Source: Rhodoblastus sp963713695 (GTDB lineage Bacteria; Pseudomonadota; Alphaproteobacteria; Rhizobiales; Beijerinckiaceae). Taken from it: 64,000 bases of DNA. The stretch spans positions 310,001 to 374,000 of the forward strand of contig CAVQMU010000003.1 of NCBI GenBank assembly GCA_963713695.1, given 5' to 3'. Within the stretch, counting starts at the first letter, position 1. Every line of letters begins with the position of its first letter. The position numbers and the translations under genes were made by a program. Of this stretch, positions 10,298-22,099 are shown one piece after another. The notes below the pieces were generated by a model. That model worked only from the letters and a program-made list of their open reading frames with translations. It did no database searches and was not told the origin of the DNA.

Positions 10298-11443
10298 TCA
10301 ATAATGGATGCCGGCGAAGAAGATCGCGAAGAGGCCGTCGACGAAGATCACCATGAAGATCGAATTCACCACCGAGGCCGTCACGTGCCGGCCAAGCGAT
10401 TCGGCGGAGCCTTCGACCTTGAAGCCCTCGATCGTGGCGATCATGCCGATGACCAGCGCCATGAAGGGCGCCTTGATCAGGCCGGCGAGATAGGTGTTCA
10501 TGCCGATCGCCTCCTGCAGCCGCGTGGCGAAGGATTCGAAGCTGATGCCCTCGTAGACCAGCGCAGTGACCATGCCCCCCGCCAGCGCCGCCATGTCGGC
10601 GAGGAAGGTCAGGAGCGGCAGGGCGACGATCAAGGCGAGCATGCGCGGGAGGATCAGCACCTCCATCGGCGCCATGCCCATGACCCGCAAGGCGTCGATC
10701 TCCTCGCGCATTTTCATCGAGCCGATTTCAGCCGTGATCGCCGAGCCCGAGCGTCCGGCTATCATGATGGAGGTCAGCAGCACGCCCAGTTCGCGCAGCA
10801 CCAGCACGCAGATGAGATCGACGGCGTAGGTCGCGGCGCCGAAGCGGCGCAGCTGGAAAATGCCCTGCTGCTCGACGATGCAGCCGACCAGGAAATTGAT
10901 CGTCACGATGATCGGCACCGCGCGCAGGGCGAAATTCTGCAGGTGGAAAACCATCGAGGTCGGCCGCGTCAGCGACGGGTTGAGCGCCACGCGCAGCGCC
11001 GCGAGCGTCAATTCGCCCAGAAAGGCGACGCCGCCGAGAATATCGCCGCCCATTTCGACGATCCACCGGCCGAATGCGCCGAGCAGGCGGATAACGGGGC
11101 CTTCCGGCGGCGCGCTCGCGCTTTCCGGCGACCTGTAGCCGGCCTCGTTGAACAGGATCGTCTGTTCGGGCGCGAGATTTCGATATTCCGTCGCGACGCC
11201 CGAAGCGTTCATCTGCGCCCGCGCCTTGTCGATCAGCCAGACGCCGGCCGTGTCGAGACGCTCGACGCCGGAAAAATCGAGCGCGGCGCTGGTTGCGCCT
11301 CGCGCCGCGTCGCCCAGCGACTTGGCGGACGCTTCCAGCGCGCGCGAGGCGGCGATGGTCCACGCGCCCTGCAAGGCGATGCGAAGGCTCGCCCCGTCCC
11401 TTTCCACCGAAAAGGCCGGCTCCGTGGAGACGGGCTTGGACAT
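10298..11443 (-). CDS. mlaE: MlaE-family ABC permease with N-terminal STAS domain
   Basis: 381 residues. An N-terminal STAS-like domain (about 10-110; ALDFSGVERLDTAGVWLID) is fused to a MlaE permease domain (about 140-381) with the family motifs ELGVLLTSIMIAGRSGSA, GSMKMREEIDALRVMG and PRMLALIVALPLLT. In enteric Mla systems the STAS protein MlaB is separate; the fusion here is common in alphaproteobacteria. I prefer the ATG at 11443; an in-frame upstream start at 11506 has no better ribosome binding site and would run into the divergent epimerase promoter. First gene of the operon. Confidence 0.85.
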   Translation of the reverse strand: MSKPVSTEPAFSVERDGASLRIALQGAWTIAASRALEASAKSLGDAARGATSAALDFSGVERLDTAGVWLIDKARAQMNASGVATEYRNLAPEQTILFNEAGYRSPESASAPPEGPVIRLLGAFGRWIVEMGGDILGGVAFLGELTLAALRVALNPSLTRPTSMVFHLQNFALRAVPIIVTINFLVGCIVEQQGIFQLRRFGAATYAVDLICVLVLRELGVLLTSIMIAGRSGSAITAEIGSMKMREEIDALRVMGMAPMEVLILPRMLALIVALPLLTFLADMAALAGGMVTALVYEGISFESFATRLQEAIGMNTYLAGLIKAPFMALVIGMIATIEGFKVEGSAESLGRHVTASVVNSIFMVIFVDGLFAIFFAGIHY

Positions 11444-11539
11444 TTCGCGCGATTCCGCTTTTGCTGACTGGAATGATTGAATAGCCTTGCTGCGCCAAAT
11501 AGGCAAAAGCCAAATTTTGTCGCTCGTTCCGGGAATGCC

Positions 11540-12535
11540 ATGAACGCCTTGATATCTCGAAAACTGGACGTTTCCGTCGAGCGATTCGCGCTGAAGACTC
11601 CCTTCGTCATCTCGCGCGGCGCCAAGACCGAGGCGCTCGTCGTCGTGGCCCGGATCGAACAGGCCGGCGTAATCGGCCGCGGCGAATGCACGCCCTATGC
11701 GCGCTATGGCGAAAGCGTGGAAAACGTCGTCGCCGCGATCGACTCCGCGCGCAAGGCCATCGAATCAGGCGCGGACCGCCAGGCGCTGCAAAGCCTTCTG
11801 CCGGCGGGCGCGGCGCGCAACGCGCTCGATTGCGCGCTGTGGGACCTCGACGCGAAGACGACCGGCGTCCCCGCCAGCCAGCTCGCCGGACTGTTTCGGA
11901 TCGCGCCTTGCGTCACCGCCTACACTTTGTCGGTCGGAACGCCCGAGGAGATGGCGCGGGCGGCGGCCGAGGCGGCGCATCGGCCGGTGCTGAAGATCAA
12001 GCTTGCGGGCGAAGGCGACGCCGCGCGACTCGATGCGGTGCGGAAAGCTGCGCCGGAGTCCGAGCTGATCGTCGACGCCAACGAGGCCTGGCGGCCCGAA
12101 AACCTCGAAGCGAACTTTTTTGCCTGCGCGGCGGCGGGCGTGGCCTTGGTCGAACAACCCCTGCCCGCTCAGGACGATTCCGCGTTGGCGGGCCGCAAAT
12201 GGCCGGTTCCCGTCTGCGCCGACGAAAGCGCGCATGACCGGCATGGGCTCGCCGCCTTGCGCGAAAAATACGATCTCATCAACGTAAAACTCGACAAGAC
12301 CGGCGGGCTGACCGAGGCGCTGGCCCTGGCGGACGAGGCGGAAAAGCTCGGCTTCGGCCTGTTCGTCGGCTGCATGGTCGCCTCATCGCTGGCCATGGCC
12401 CCGGCGCTGCTGCTGACAGGACGCGCGCGCTTCGTCGATCTCGACGGCCCCCTGCTGCTGGCGCAGGACCGGCCCGAGGGCTTGCGCTACGAGGGTTCGA
12501 CGGTGTTTCCGCCGGAGCGGGCGCTGTGGGGGTGA
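11540..12535 (+). CDS. Dipeptide epimerase / DgcA-type racemase of the enolase superfamily
   Basis: 331 residues with the enolase-superfamily layout: N-terminal capping domain and a TIM barrel. Catalytic Lys pair in LKIKLAGEGD, metal ligands in IVDANEAW, LVEQPLP and VCADES, second catalytic Lys in NVKLDKTGG. This pattern is that of L-Ala-D/L-Glu epimerases (murein peptide recycling) and of the closely related N-acetyl-D-Glu racemase DgcA; sequence alone does not separate them. The ATG at 11540 fits the family N-terminus (ISRKLDVSVERFALKTPF). Divergent from mlaE with under 100 bp between the starts. Confidence 0.85.
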   Translation: MNALISRKLDVSVERFALKTPFVISRGAKTEALVVVARIEQAGVIGRGECTPYARYGESVENVVAAIDSARKAIESGADRQALQSLLPAGAARNALDCALWDLDAKTTGVPASQLAGLFRIAPCVTAYTLSVGTPEEMARAAAEAAHRPVLKIKLAGEGDAARLDAVRKAAPESELIVDANEAWRPENLEANFFACAAAGVALVEQPLPAQDDSALAGRKWPVPVCADESAHDRHGLAALREKYDLINVKLDKTGGLTEALALADEAEKLGFGLFVGCMVASSLAMAPALLLTGRARFVDLDGPLLLAQDRPEGLRYEGSTVFPPERALWG

Positions 12536-12758
12536 TGGAGCACAAAATTGGCCGTTGTCGGCTCGAAGCTGACCTTCCTGAGACGCCTACGGTCGTCTCG
12601 AATCGCTTTCAAAGCGGCCCTTCGCCAAATTTGCGGCGAGCTTTCGATGGCGGGTTACGTTGACCGAAGGACCGAAAACTCCTCGGAACATTTTGCTCTC
12701 CAATTGGATTTGCAAGTCGGAGAGACAGCATCGTCTCGGGCAATTCAGGGAGGCAACA

Positions 12759-13268
12759 ATGGAGCCGACAATTTCGAAATCGACTGTTGATCTTTCTGCG
12801 TATCCTGAACTTGTGGTTGTCTACTTGGGAATGCGAGTTGGCGCATTTCGTGGGCTGAAAACACTCCTTGGACTTGGACCACAAATTGACAAGGCGGGAG
12901 GAGATAGGCCCGAGGGATTGATTCACTACGAGAACGCCATCGTTTTTGGCTTTTTCCCGCTCCACATTGGAATGCGATGGTATTGGCGCGATTTCGAGTT
13001 GTTAGAACGTTGGACCCGTTCTGAACCGCATCGGAAATGGTGGCAGGAATTTGCCCACGATACCGGCGGCAATGGCCTTTGGCACGAAACTTATATGATG
13101 CGCGGCGGGATGGAGGCGCTTTACACCAACATGGGCCAACGGCCAGTCGGTTTTCAGCGGTTTGCTTCATCAATACCGGCAACAGGAGAGATGGCAACCT
13201 CGCGCCAACGACTTGGTCTTTCAGGCGACGTCAGCGCGCCCATCACCAATCCCCCACCGGTCCAATAA
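12759..13268 (+). CDS. DUF4188 domain-containing protein
   Basis: 169 residues; the ATG at 12759 follows AGGGAGG. Motifs VVVYLGMRVGAFRG near the N-terminus, YWRDFELLERW and HRKWWQEF in the middle and GLWHETY near residue 110 match the DUF4188 family, which has a ferredoxin-like alpha/beta fold distantly related to monooxygenases. No function is established. Its GC content and codon use are lower than in its neighbours (for example TTT, AAT, GGA), suggesting separate ancestry. It stands alone between the epimerase and a convergent regulator. Confidence 0.7.
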   Translation: MEPTISKSTVDLSAYPELVVVYLGMRVGAFRGLKTLLGLGPQIDKAGGDRPEGLIHYENAIVFGFFPLHIGMRWYWRDFELLERWTRSEPHRKWWQEFAHDTGGNGLWHETYMMRGGMEALYTNMGQRPVGFQRFASSIPATGEMATSRQRLGLSGDVSAPITNPPPVQ

Positions 13269-13510
13269 GCATAGGTTCGATTTTCGGATAAAAAATTGCG
13301 AGCCGGGGCAACGTCGGCTCAAGAACGTATTTGTTCACCCACCGGCGAATTTCCGCCTCTGCGGCGCCGAACCGCCCTTTTGGCGACATTGGCCGGCGAC
13401 CGAAACCCTTCACAATGGCCGCCGTCCGAGAGCAATTCATTTTTGTCAGAGCGATCGTCATTTCGGTTTGAAACGCTCACATTTCGGCGACAACTCCGTC
13501 GCCAAAACAT

Positions 13511-14128
13511 TCACTCCATCGCCGCCGCCTTCAAGATGCAGATCATAACGGCGCGTGCGGACCTGTCGCCGCTGTTGCGGATGAGATGCGGGCGGTCGAC
13601 GCGGTAGCGCAGCGTCTCGCCCGCCTGCAAAAACTCGGTTTCCCCGCCGACTTCCACCTGCAACTGGCCTTCCATCACGGTCAGGCATTCCACCGCGCCG
13701 CGCTGGTGGGCGTCGGATTCGAGCACGCCGCCCGGATCGGCTGCGAAATCATACCATTGCAGCCATTCGACCGTCTTGATCCAGCCGATGATGGCGAGGC
13801 GGCACTTGCCGTCGTCCGAGACGAGAATGGGCGTGACGCCCCTGGAAATCTTCTCGATGAAGGGCGAATCGTCGTTTTCGCGCAAAACCCGCTCGATCGA
13901 CACGTCGAGCGCCTGCGAGAGGCGCCAGATTGTGGCGAGCGTCGGATTGGTCTCGTTGCGCTCGATCTGGCTGATGATCGACTTGGCGACGCCGGATTGC
14001 TCGGAAAGCTCTGAAAGCGAGAGGTTGTAGGCTTTTCGGAGCCGCTGCACCGTCTTGCCCAATTGCCCCGAAAGCGCGACCGCGCCCGCATCGAGCGCCT
14101 GCTTCTTGTCCCGCCCTTCGATTCCCAT
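13511..14128 (-). CDS. XRE-family transcriptional regulator with C-terminal cupin domain
   Basis: 205 residues. An N-terminal Cro/cI-type helix-turn-helix (about 20-75; LSLSELSEQSGVAKSIISQIE and NPTLATIWRLSQALDV) is followed by a cupin fold (about 125-200; GGVLESDAHQRGAVECLTVMEG and RVDRPHLIRNSG). This two-domain design is used by regulators of amino-acid or polyamine uptake and detoxification genes, with the cupin sensing a small ligand. The ATG at 14128 is chosen over an upstream TTG. It lies 75 bp downstream of the EamA transporter on the same strand; the AT-rich gap may hold its own promoter. Confidence 0.85.
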   Translation of the reverse strand: MGIEGRDKKQALDAGAVALSGQLGKTVQRLRKAYNLSLSELSEQSGVAKSIISQIERNETNPTLATIWRLSQALDVSIERVLRENDDSPFIEKISRGVTPILVSDDGKCRLAIIGWIKTVEWLQWYDFAADPGGVLESDAHQRGAVECLTVMEGQLQVEVGGETEFLQAGETLRYRVDRPHLIRNSGDRSARAVMICILKAAAME

Positions 14129-14170
14129 CACTCTGGCTCTCAAATATATACAGCGACCGTTTGATATAAT

Positions 14171-14200
14171 ATCCGTTTTCGTTTGGAATATCGAACGGAT
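14171..14200. promoter_or_regulatory. Inverted repeat in the XRE-regulator promoter region
   Basis: Arms ATCCGTT (14171-14177) and AACGGAT (14194-14200), 16 bases apart, within an AT-rich gap that also holds two similar CGTTTGRTAT-like half sites. It lies 43-72 bases upstream of the XRE-cupin start, so it is a plausible autoregulatory operator. Weak evidence; a chance palindrome is possible. Confidence 0.25.
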
Positions 14201-14203
14201 TTT

Positions 14204-15187
14204 TCAGGCCGGCGCCATTTCGCGGCGCCGCGCCCATCTCTCGCCAAGTATGGCGAGCAGGCCGGACACGGCGATCAAAGTCGCGCCAAAAAGCACTGCG
14301 GTCGTTGGCCACTCGCCGAAAAAGGCGAGGCTCGCCAGGAGGGCCCAGAGCATGGCGAGATAGTCGAAGGAGGCGAGCAGCGAGGCGTCGGCGAAGCGGT
14401 AGCTCTGGGTGCCCAGGATCTGCGCGCCGCCGCCGGTAACGCCGACGACGGCAAGGGCGATCCATTCGCGCGACCCCGGCGGGACATAGGCCTGGCCGGC
14501 GAAAAAATCGGCTCCCGGCGCCCAGCTCGGCCAGAAAGCCGCGAGCGCCAGCAGCAGAGCGCCAAAAAACGTGGTGAGGCAGGTGAAATAGAAGACGATC
14601 GCGCCTGTGTGCTCGGAAATCGTCAGGCGACGCGTCTGGATGATCGACAGGGCCGCGAAAAAGGCGCCCGCCAGCGCCACCATTGCCCCGATCTGCTGGG
14701 CCCCGATACCTTCGATTCCTGGCGCGGAAAACGCTTCTCGCGCGCCAGCGAAGCCGAAATGGCCCGACATCATGGCGAGAACGCCGCCAAAGCCGATGCT
14801 GACCGCGATCCAGCGCGTCATATGGACTTTTTCACGCAAGCCGAGCGCCGCGATCAGCGTGACGAAGATCGGCGAGGCGTAGAAATAGGCGGTGGCGTCG
14901 GCGAGCGGCAGCAGCGACAGGCTCAGGAAATTGCAGAACATTCCCAGCGAGCCCGACATGCCCCTGCCGAAATGGCCGAGGGGTCGCCTTGTCGCGAGTT
15001 GACGCGGAAAGCCGCCGCTGATTCGCAGCCATGCCAGCAGAACGACCAGCGCGAAGGCGGAACGGAAGAACACGATCTCGCCCACCGGGCAGGAGGGCGC
15101 GGCGGCGCGCACGCCAATGCCCATGGCGGTAAAGCCAAGCGTGGCAAGGATCTTGAGCAGGACGCCGATCAACATGGCGACTGTCAT
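14204..15187 (-). CDS. DMT-superfamily (EamA) transporter
   Basis: 327 residues with about ten hydrophobic helices in two EamA repeats (about 5-140 and 165-315). Landmarks: FFRSAFALVVLLAWL, LADATAYFYASPIFVTLIAAL in the first repeat and GGGAQILGTQSYRFADASLLASFDYLAMLWALLASLAFFGEWP in the second. EamA proteins are inner-membrane exporters of amino acids or metabolites, sometimes S-adenosylmethionine; the substrate is not predictable here. It runs toward the XRE-cupin regulator and may be co-regulated with it. Confidence 0.82.
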   Translation of the reverse strand: MTVAMLIGVLLKILATLGFTAMGIGVRAAAPSCPVGEIVFFRSAFALVVLLAWLRISGGFPRQLATRRPLGHFGRGMSGSLGMFCNFLSLSLLPLADATAYFYASPIFVTLIAALGLREKVHMTRWIAVSIGFGGVLAMMSGHFGFAGAREAFSAPGIEGIGAQQIGAMVALAGAFFAALSIIQTRRLTISEHTGAIVFYFTCLTTFFGALLLALAAFWPSWAPGADFFAGQAYVPPGSREWIALAVVGVTGGGAQILGTQSYRFADASLLASFDYLAMLWALLASLAFFGEWPTTAVLFGATLIAVSGLLAILGERWARRREMAPA

Positions 15188-15299
15188 GGCTCAGCCGTCA
15201 TCGTCCCGCAACAATAAGATGTCAGCACAAATTCAAGGATGTTCTTGCGCGAAGTCTGTTCCGGCCGCGCAAAACCTCGAAAGCGGAGGCGAGCGAAAC

Positions 15300-16148
15300 A
15301 TGAATGCAGCGCAGAATCCGGACGGCGAACCGCACCAGACCCGTCATTACCGCACGCTGTTCCTGTCCGACATTCATCTGGGAACGCGCGGCAGCCAGGC
15401 GGAACTTCTGCTCGACTTCCTCCGCTACAATGAATCCGACGAACTCTTCCTTGTCGGCGACATCGTTGACGGCTGGAGGCTGAAATCCGGCTGGTACTGG
15501 CCGCAGGCCCATAACGACGTGGTGCAGAAGCTCTTGCGAAAGGTCCGCAAGGGCGCCCGAGTCGTGTTCGTGCCCGGCAATCATGACGAATTCGCCCGCG
15601 AATTCGTCGGCATGGAGTTCGGCGGCGTCGAGGTGATCGACCATGTCATCCACGAAACCGCCGACGGCAAAAAATTCCTGGTGGTGCATGGCGACCAGTT
15701 CGACATAGTCGTGCGACACGCGCGCTGGCTCGCCCACCTCGGCGACTGGGCCTATGATTTCGCCATCTGGACCAACACCTGGTTCAACGTCGCCAGGCGA
15801 AGGCTCGGCCTGCCCTACTGGTCCTTTTCCAAATGGGCCAAGCTCAAGGTGAAAAACGCCGTCAGCTTCATCGGCGACTTCGAGGTCATGCTGGCCGGCG
15901 AGGCGCGCAAGCGCGGCGTCGACGGCGTCATCTGCGGCCACATCCACCATGCCGTCATCCGCGACATCGAGGGGATCACCTATGTGAACACCGGCGATTT
16001 CGTGGAATCCTGCACGGCCATAGCCGAGCACCACGACGGACGGCTCGAACTGCTGCACTGGAGCCTGCTGGAGGGCGAACGCGCAGCGACCGGCGACGAG
16101 ACCGCTCTCCCGGCGGCGGAGCCGATCAGGGCGGCGGTCAACTCGTAA
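15300..16148 (+). CDS. UDP-2,3-diacylglucosamine diphosphatase-like (LpxH-type) metallophosphoesterase
   Basis: 282 residues with the calcineurin-like metal-binding motifs in order: SDIHLG, GDIVDGW, GNHDE, HGDQFD and GHIHHA. Together with RYNESDELFLVGD this matches the COG2908 group that includes LpxH, which hydrolyses UDP-2,3-diacylglucosamine in lipid A synthesis. In most alphaproteobacteria LpxI performs that step, and LpxH-like paralogues exist with other substrates, so the exact reaction is uncertain. The ATG at 15300 follows AGCGGAGGCG; an upstream ATG at 15219 is possible. Confidence 0.8.
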   Translation: MNAAQNPDGEPHQTRHYRTLFLSDIHLGTRGSQAELLLDFLRYNESDELFLVGDIVDGWRLKSGWYWPQAHNDVVQKLLRKVRKGARVVFVPGNHDEFAREFVGMEFGGVEVIDHVIHETADGKKFLVVHGDQFDIVVRHARWLAHLGDWAYDFAIWTNTWFNVARRRLGLPYWSFSKWAKLKVKNAVSFIGDFEVMLAGEARKRGVDGVICGHIHHAVIRDIEGITYVNTGDFVESCTAIAEHHDGRLELLHWSLLEGERAATGDETALPAAEPIRAAVNS

Positions 16149-16179
16149 GCGTCGCCAGCCCTCAGAACCGCGCTCGCGA

Positions 16180-16494
16180 TCACATCTCAACCGGCTCGTC
16201 GTTGGCGATCCAGTCGGCCATCGATCCCGCGTAATGGGCGCAGGCGTCCTTGCGGCCGCCGAGCTGCGCCATTTCGATGGCGCGCAGCGTCCGCATGCCC
16301 GAACGGCAGGAGAAGACGATCCGCTTGCCCGCATCCCTGGGCAATTGCGCGGGATCGAAACGCGACAGCGGAAACAGGATCGCGCCGGGAATATGCCCGG
16401 CCGCAAATTCGTTGGCCTCGCGCACGTCGAGCAGCGTGATCGACCCCTCCGCCAGGCCCTTTTTCAGTTCTTCGCGCGAAACGATTTCCACCAT
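16180..16494 (-). CDS. Single-domain rhodanese-like protein
   Basis: 104 residues spanning one rhodanese domain: DVREANEFAAGHIPGA is the CH2A-type motif and Cys63 in FSCRSGMRT is the active-site persulfide cysteine. Single-domain rhodaneses transfer sulfane sulfur in the cytoplasm; the acceptor is unknown. AGGAAG lies 8 bases before the ATG. It converges with the LpxH-like gene. Confidence 0.88.
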   Translation of the reverse strand: MVEIVSREELKKGLAEGSITLLDVREANEFAAGHIPGAILFPLSRFDPAQLPRDAGKRIVFSCRSGMRTLRAIEMAQLGGRKDACAHYAGSMADWIANDEPVEM

Positions 16495-16631
16495 TTGAAT
16501 TTCTTCCTGATCTGGCGACCCTGGGCGCCCTTAGCTCGCAAAATAATCGGATTGTCCGACAATTCCAGTCCTTCGCCAGAATTTTGACGCAAGTTCCGGT
16601 CCATTTCTCTGCCCAGCCGATTCTTTTCGTT

Positions 16632-16732
16632 AGAGCATTTTCGAGCGAAGTGGATTCCGGTTCGCGTTAAGAAAATGCGTTAAAACAAGAAACTAGCGCC
16701 TGTTTGGTGAACCGGAGTTCACCGAACAGGTC
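16632..16732. repeat. Intergenic palindromic repeat of the GAGCATTTTCGAGCGAAG family
   Basis: The first part, 16632-16696, is the rhizobial intergenic element AGAGCATTTTCGAGCGAAG... ending ...AAGAAAATGCG. It is followed by an imperfect 14-bp inverted repeat, CCTGTTTGGTGAAC (16699-16712) and GTTCACCGAACAGG (16717-16730), with one mismatch. A related copy, on the other strand, lies inside the NRAMP gene near 54882-54981; over about 65 bases the two agree at roughly three quarters of positions. Confidence 0.75.
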
Positions 16733-16813
16733 CTAGCGGTCCTGGCGCGGGGCCGTCAAGGGTTGGCAAACCATCCGAATCCGCGCAACGTGTCCTCTTT
16801 CCGGAGATTTTTC

Positions 16814-18130
16814 ATGCGCCTGAGTTTCAGCGCCCAAGGCAGCGCCCTCCTCCGCGCCGCCGTCGGCGCCCTGGTCCTGCCGGCCGCCTTTTTCACTGCG
16901 CCTGCCATTGCGGCCGATATCACGCTCGATTCGGCCGTGCTCGCGACCGGCGCCAAGGGCAAGATCACCTTCAAATCCGTCACGCTCACCGACTGCAACC
17001 TGAGCCAGGCCGAGGCGACCAGCCTGTTCTCGGGCGCCCTGCCGCGCGAGGAAGCCGGCGCGCTGCTCGAACGGATGTCCGCCAAGACGCTGAAAATCCC
17101 GGAAGCCGATATTCTCGCGGAAAACGGCGACCAGTTCACGCTGCGCGACATCGCGGCGGAGACGATCGCGGCGGGAGGCGCGGAAAAGCTTTCGATCGGC
17201 TCGATCGAAGGCGTGCTGCCGGACGACAGCGGCGACGCGACGCTTCATTCGGGACCGCTGCGGCTTGAATCGGTCGCCCTGCCCGGGCTGGCGGCGGCCC
17301 TGCGCAGCGGCGACGTCGGCCTGGCCGCCTTCCGCTTCGCGCACCTGAACTGGGACGGCGGCGAAATCTCCACGGTCGACAAGGGCACTTCGGCCGGGGT
17401 CGAAGGCGGCAACCGCATCCTGCTGCACGCCGGCGCCTCGCATGTCGACCAGACGCTCGACGCCGACGGCGCGCCGATGAGCGTGGACGCGCAATTTTCC
17501 GGCCTGACGATGAAAATGCCGCCGCAATCGCAGGGCGGCGCGACGCTTTCAGCGTTCGGTTACGCGGAAATCGCGGGCGACGCGCATTTCTCCGGCGCCT
17601 ACGAAGCCCCGGCAAAAACCTATCGCCTCGCCGATTATTCGCTCGACCTGCAGAAGATCGGCAAGGTCGCCGTCAGCGGCCAGGTCTCGGGCCTCGATAA
17701 AAACGCCCTGATCGGCGACAAGGCGGCGCGCGAAACCGCGATACAGGGCGCCACCGTCGACTGGGCGCAGATCGCCGTCACCAACGCCGGCCTGTTCGAC
17801 AAGATCGTCGCCTTCACCTCGCTGAGCCAGAGCCGGTCGCCCGACGCCGTCAAGGCGGAATGGCGCGGCATCGTCTCGCAGGCGCCGCTGCTGTTTTCCG
17901 GTGCGCCGGCGATCGGCGTCGCGGCGAAGGCGGTAGACCGCTTCATCGTCGATCCCAAGACCCTCACATTGCGGGTGAAAGGCAAGGATGCGCCGCTGAA
18001 GGTCAGCGAAGTCGTGCATCCCGCCGATCCCATGGGCTTGATCAACCGCCTCGTTGTCGACGGCGGCCAGACCTCGGACAAGCCCGTCGCTGACAAACCC
18101 GCCGACAAGCCGGCCGCCGCCAAACCCTGA
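16814..18130 (+). CDS. Secreted protein of unknown function with Lys/Pro/Ala tail
   Basis: 438 residues. Clear signal peptide (about 1-35, FFTAPAIAADI), a mature domain of beta-rich character with no motif I recognise, and a low-complexity tail KPVADKPADKPAAAKP. The ATG at 16814 follows CCGGAGA and starts directly at the signal peptide, so the longer frame upstream is not used. Likely periplasmic. It lies about 45 bp upstream of maeB on the same strand and may share its transcript, though a functional link is not evident. Confidence 0.7.
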   Translation: MRLSFSAQGSALLRAAVGALVLPAAFFTAPAIAADITLDSAVLATGAKGKITFKSVTLTDCNLSQAEATSLFSGALPREEAGALLERMSAKTLKIPEADILAENGDQFTLRDIAAETIAAGGAEKLSIGSIEGVLPDDSGDATLHSGPLRLESVALPGLAAALRSGDVGLAAFRFAHLNWDGGEISTVDKGTSAGVEGGNRILLHAGASHVDQTLDADGAPMSVDAQFSGLTMKMPPQSQGGATLSAFGYAEIAGDAHFSGAYEAPAKTYRLADYSLDLQKIGKVAVSGQVSGLDKNALIGDKAARETAIQGATVDWAQIAVTNAGLFDKIVAFTSLSQSRSPDAVKAEWRGIVSQAPLLFSGAPAIGVAAKAVDRFIVDPKTLTLRVKGKDAPLKVSEVVHPADPMGLINRLVVDGGQTSDKPVADKPADKPAAAKP

Positions 18131-18177
18131 ACGCTTCCTCGCGACGCCGACAAATCAAGTTCCGCAAAGGACCAGTC

Positions 18178-20481
<2,304 letters not shown>

Positions 20482-20566
20482 GCCGCCGCCGTAAATTGCG
20501 CCACAAAATGCTATATTGAATGCAGCAGGGCGTTTCCGCGCGGCAGGCTTTCCCGTCGCATTATGC

Positions 20567-20610
20567 GTCTGTTCATCCGCCCGGGGCGATCATGCCCGGG
20601 CGGAACAGAC
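20567..20610 (+). promoter_or_regulatory. Long stem-loop in the porin 5' leader
   Basis: GTCTGTT (20567-20573) pairs with AACAGAC (20604-20610) and, after a 3-base bulge, CCGCCCGGG (20577-20585) pairs with CCCGGGCGG (20595-20603). The loop is 9 bases. It lies 14 bases upstream of the porin ATG, overlapping the likely ribosome binding region, and has no T-run, so it is a better candidate for translational or mRNA-stability control than for a terminator. Confidence 0.55.
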
Positions 20611-20624
20611 TTGAAGGGTTCTGG

Positions 20625-22099
20625 ATGAAGTTCAGCTTGGGCCGGACAGCCGGCGTCACGCTGCTTTTGTCGACGCTATCGACCGCGCCCGCAGCCTGGG
20701 CCGCGGATCGAGTCCTGCGCCCGAAACGCCGATCTCCTATGCCCGCAGCTGCGACTCCTACGGCGCCGGCTATTTCACCCTGCCCGGCTCCAGCCTTTGC
20801 CTGCGTCTTGGCGGCATGGCCTTCAGCGAGCTCGACCTGCGCCATGTGCCGATTTCCGCCTTCACGCCCAATCCGGGCACGGCTGCGGGCGCCGCGAAAA
20901 ACGCGCCGACGCCCTCCTCCATCGGCGGCGGCTTCGGCGCCGGCCTGAGCCTCGACGCCCGCCTGCCGACGGAAGCAGGAACCGTCTCGGGCTTCGCCTC
21001 GGCGACCACGGCTTTCGGCGCCGGCTTCATGTCGCCCAACCCCGCCGGGGTTTACAGCCAGCAGGCCAGCCTCCAGGGCTATGACCCCAATGCCTGGCGG
21101 AATTTCACCCGGCTCGACCAGGCCTGGCTGCAATATGCCGGCTGGACCGCGGGACGGGCGCAGTCGGTGTTCGATTTCTACGCCGACGCCTGGAACCTGA
21201 CGCCCCTGCGCGGCTCCAACGCCCGCACCGAAATGCTCGCCTATCGCTTCCAGCCGACGCCGGGCGTGCTGGCGGCGCTCTCCATCGAAAACAATCGCGA
21301 GCGGCGCAATCTCGTGGGACAGGCGATCGACCCGGCCGCCTCAGCCGATTACGCCGGCGCCGGCGCGCCCGACGCAGTCGCGGCCTTGCGCGTGGAAATG
21401 CCGTTCGGCCTCGCCCAGATCAGCGGCGCGGCGCATGAATTGCGCACCCGCTACGCCGCGCCGGCCTCGGTCGCGCCCGGCCAGCCCGACGCCGGGGCAA
21501 CCACGCAATGGGGTTTTGCGGCCCAGGGCGGGCTCAAGGTCAACCTGCCGAATATTTCCGACGCCGACGCAATGATCCTCCAGGCGACCTACGCGCGGGG
21601 CGCTTCCGCCTATCTCACCGGCGACAACCAGCCGCTGTTCGGCGGCGTCAACGATCCCGCCCATCCCGGCATAGCCAATCCTCGCCTCGCCGCCGCGCCG
21701 GGCCTCTCCACCTACGATTACGACTGCGTCACGGTCGCCCAGCCTTTCGGCCGCTGCGACAAGTCCTCGGGCTACGCGCTCGTGGCCGCGTTCAAGCATT
21801 TCTGGACGCCGACGGTGTCTTCGTCGCTGTTCGCAAGCTTTTTCGGCATGAATTATTCCGACGCGGCCCGCACCGGCGCAGCAGGCGTCAATGGCGCGAC
21901 CGATTACCGCGAGACCTCCGTCGGCGGCAACGTGACCTGGACGCCTTTGAAAAACCTGATGCTCGGCGGCGAAGTCGCGTTCACGCAGGGCAAGGCGTCG
22001 GGCCTGCCTTCCGCCGCGCCGACGCAGCCCAACGCAACCCCGGCGTGGCCCACCTCCAACGAATGGTCCGGCCGCATCCGCGTCCAGCATAATTTCTGA
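20625..22099 (+). CDS. Rhizobiales-type porin (Porin_2 family), frame-broken near 20710
   Basis: About 491 residues when restored. The signal peptide (MKFSLGRTAGVTLLLSTLSTAPAAWA) is in one frame and the mature porin in another; adding one G near 20708-20711 gives DRSPAPETPISYARSCDSYGAGYF. The family signature CDSYGAGYFTLPGSSLCLRLGG follows, then alternating beta-strand sequence up to the terminal strand SGRIRVQHNF, which ends with Phe as expected for outer-membrane barrels. General diffusion porin of the outer membrane. The start is preceded by AAGGGTTCTGG. The leader has a strong hairpin. Confidence 0.85.

Noticed and set aside
10304..11467. Open frame antisense to mlaE
   Set aside because: Shadow of a well-supported permease gene.
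14183..15217. Open frame antisense to the EamA transporter
   Set aside because: Shadow frame, charged low-complexity translation.
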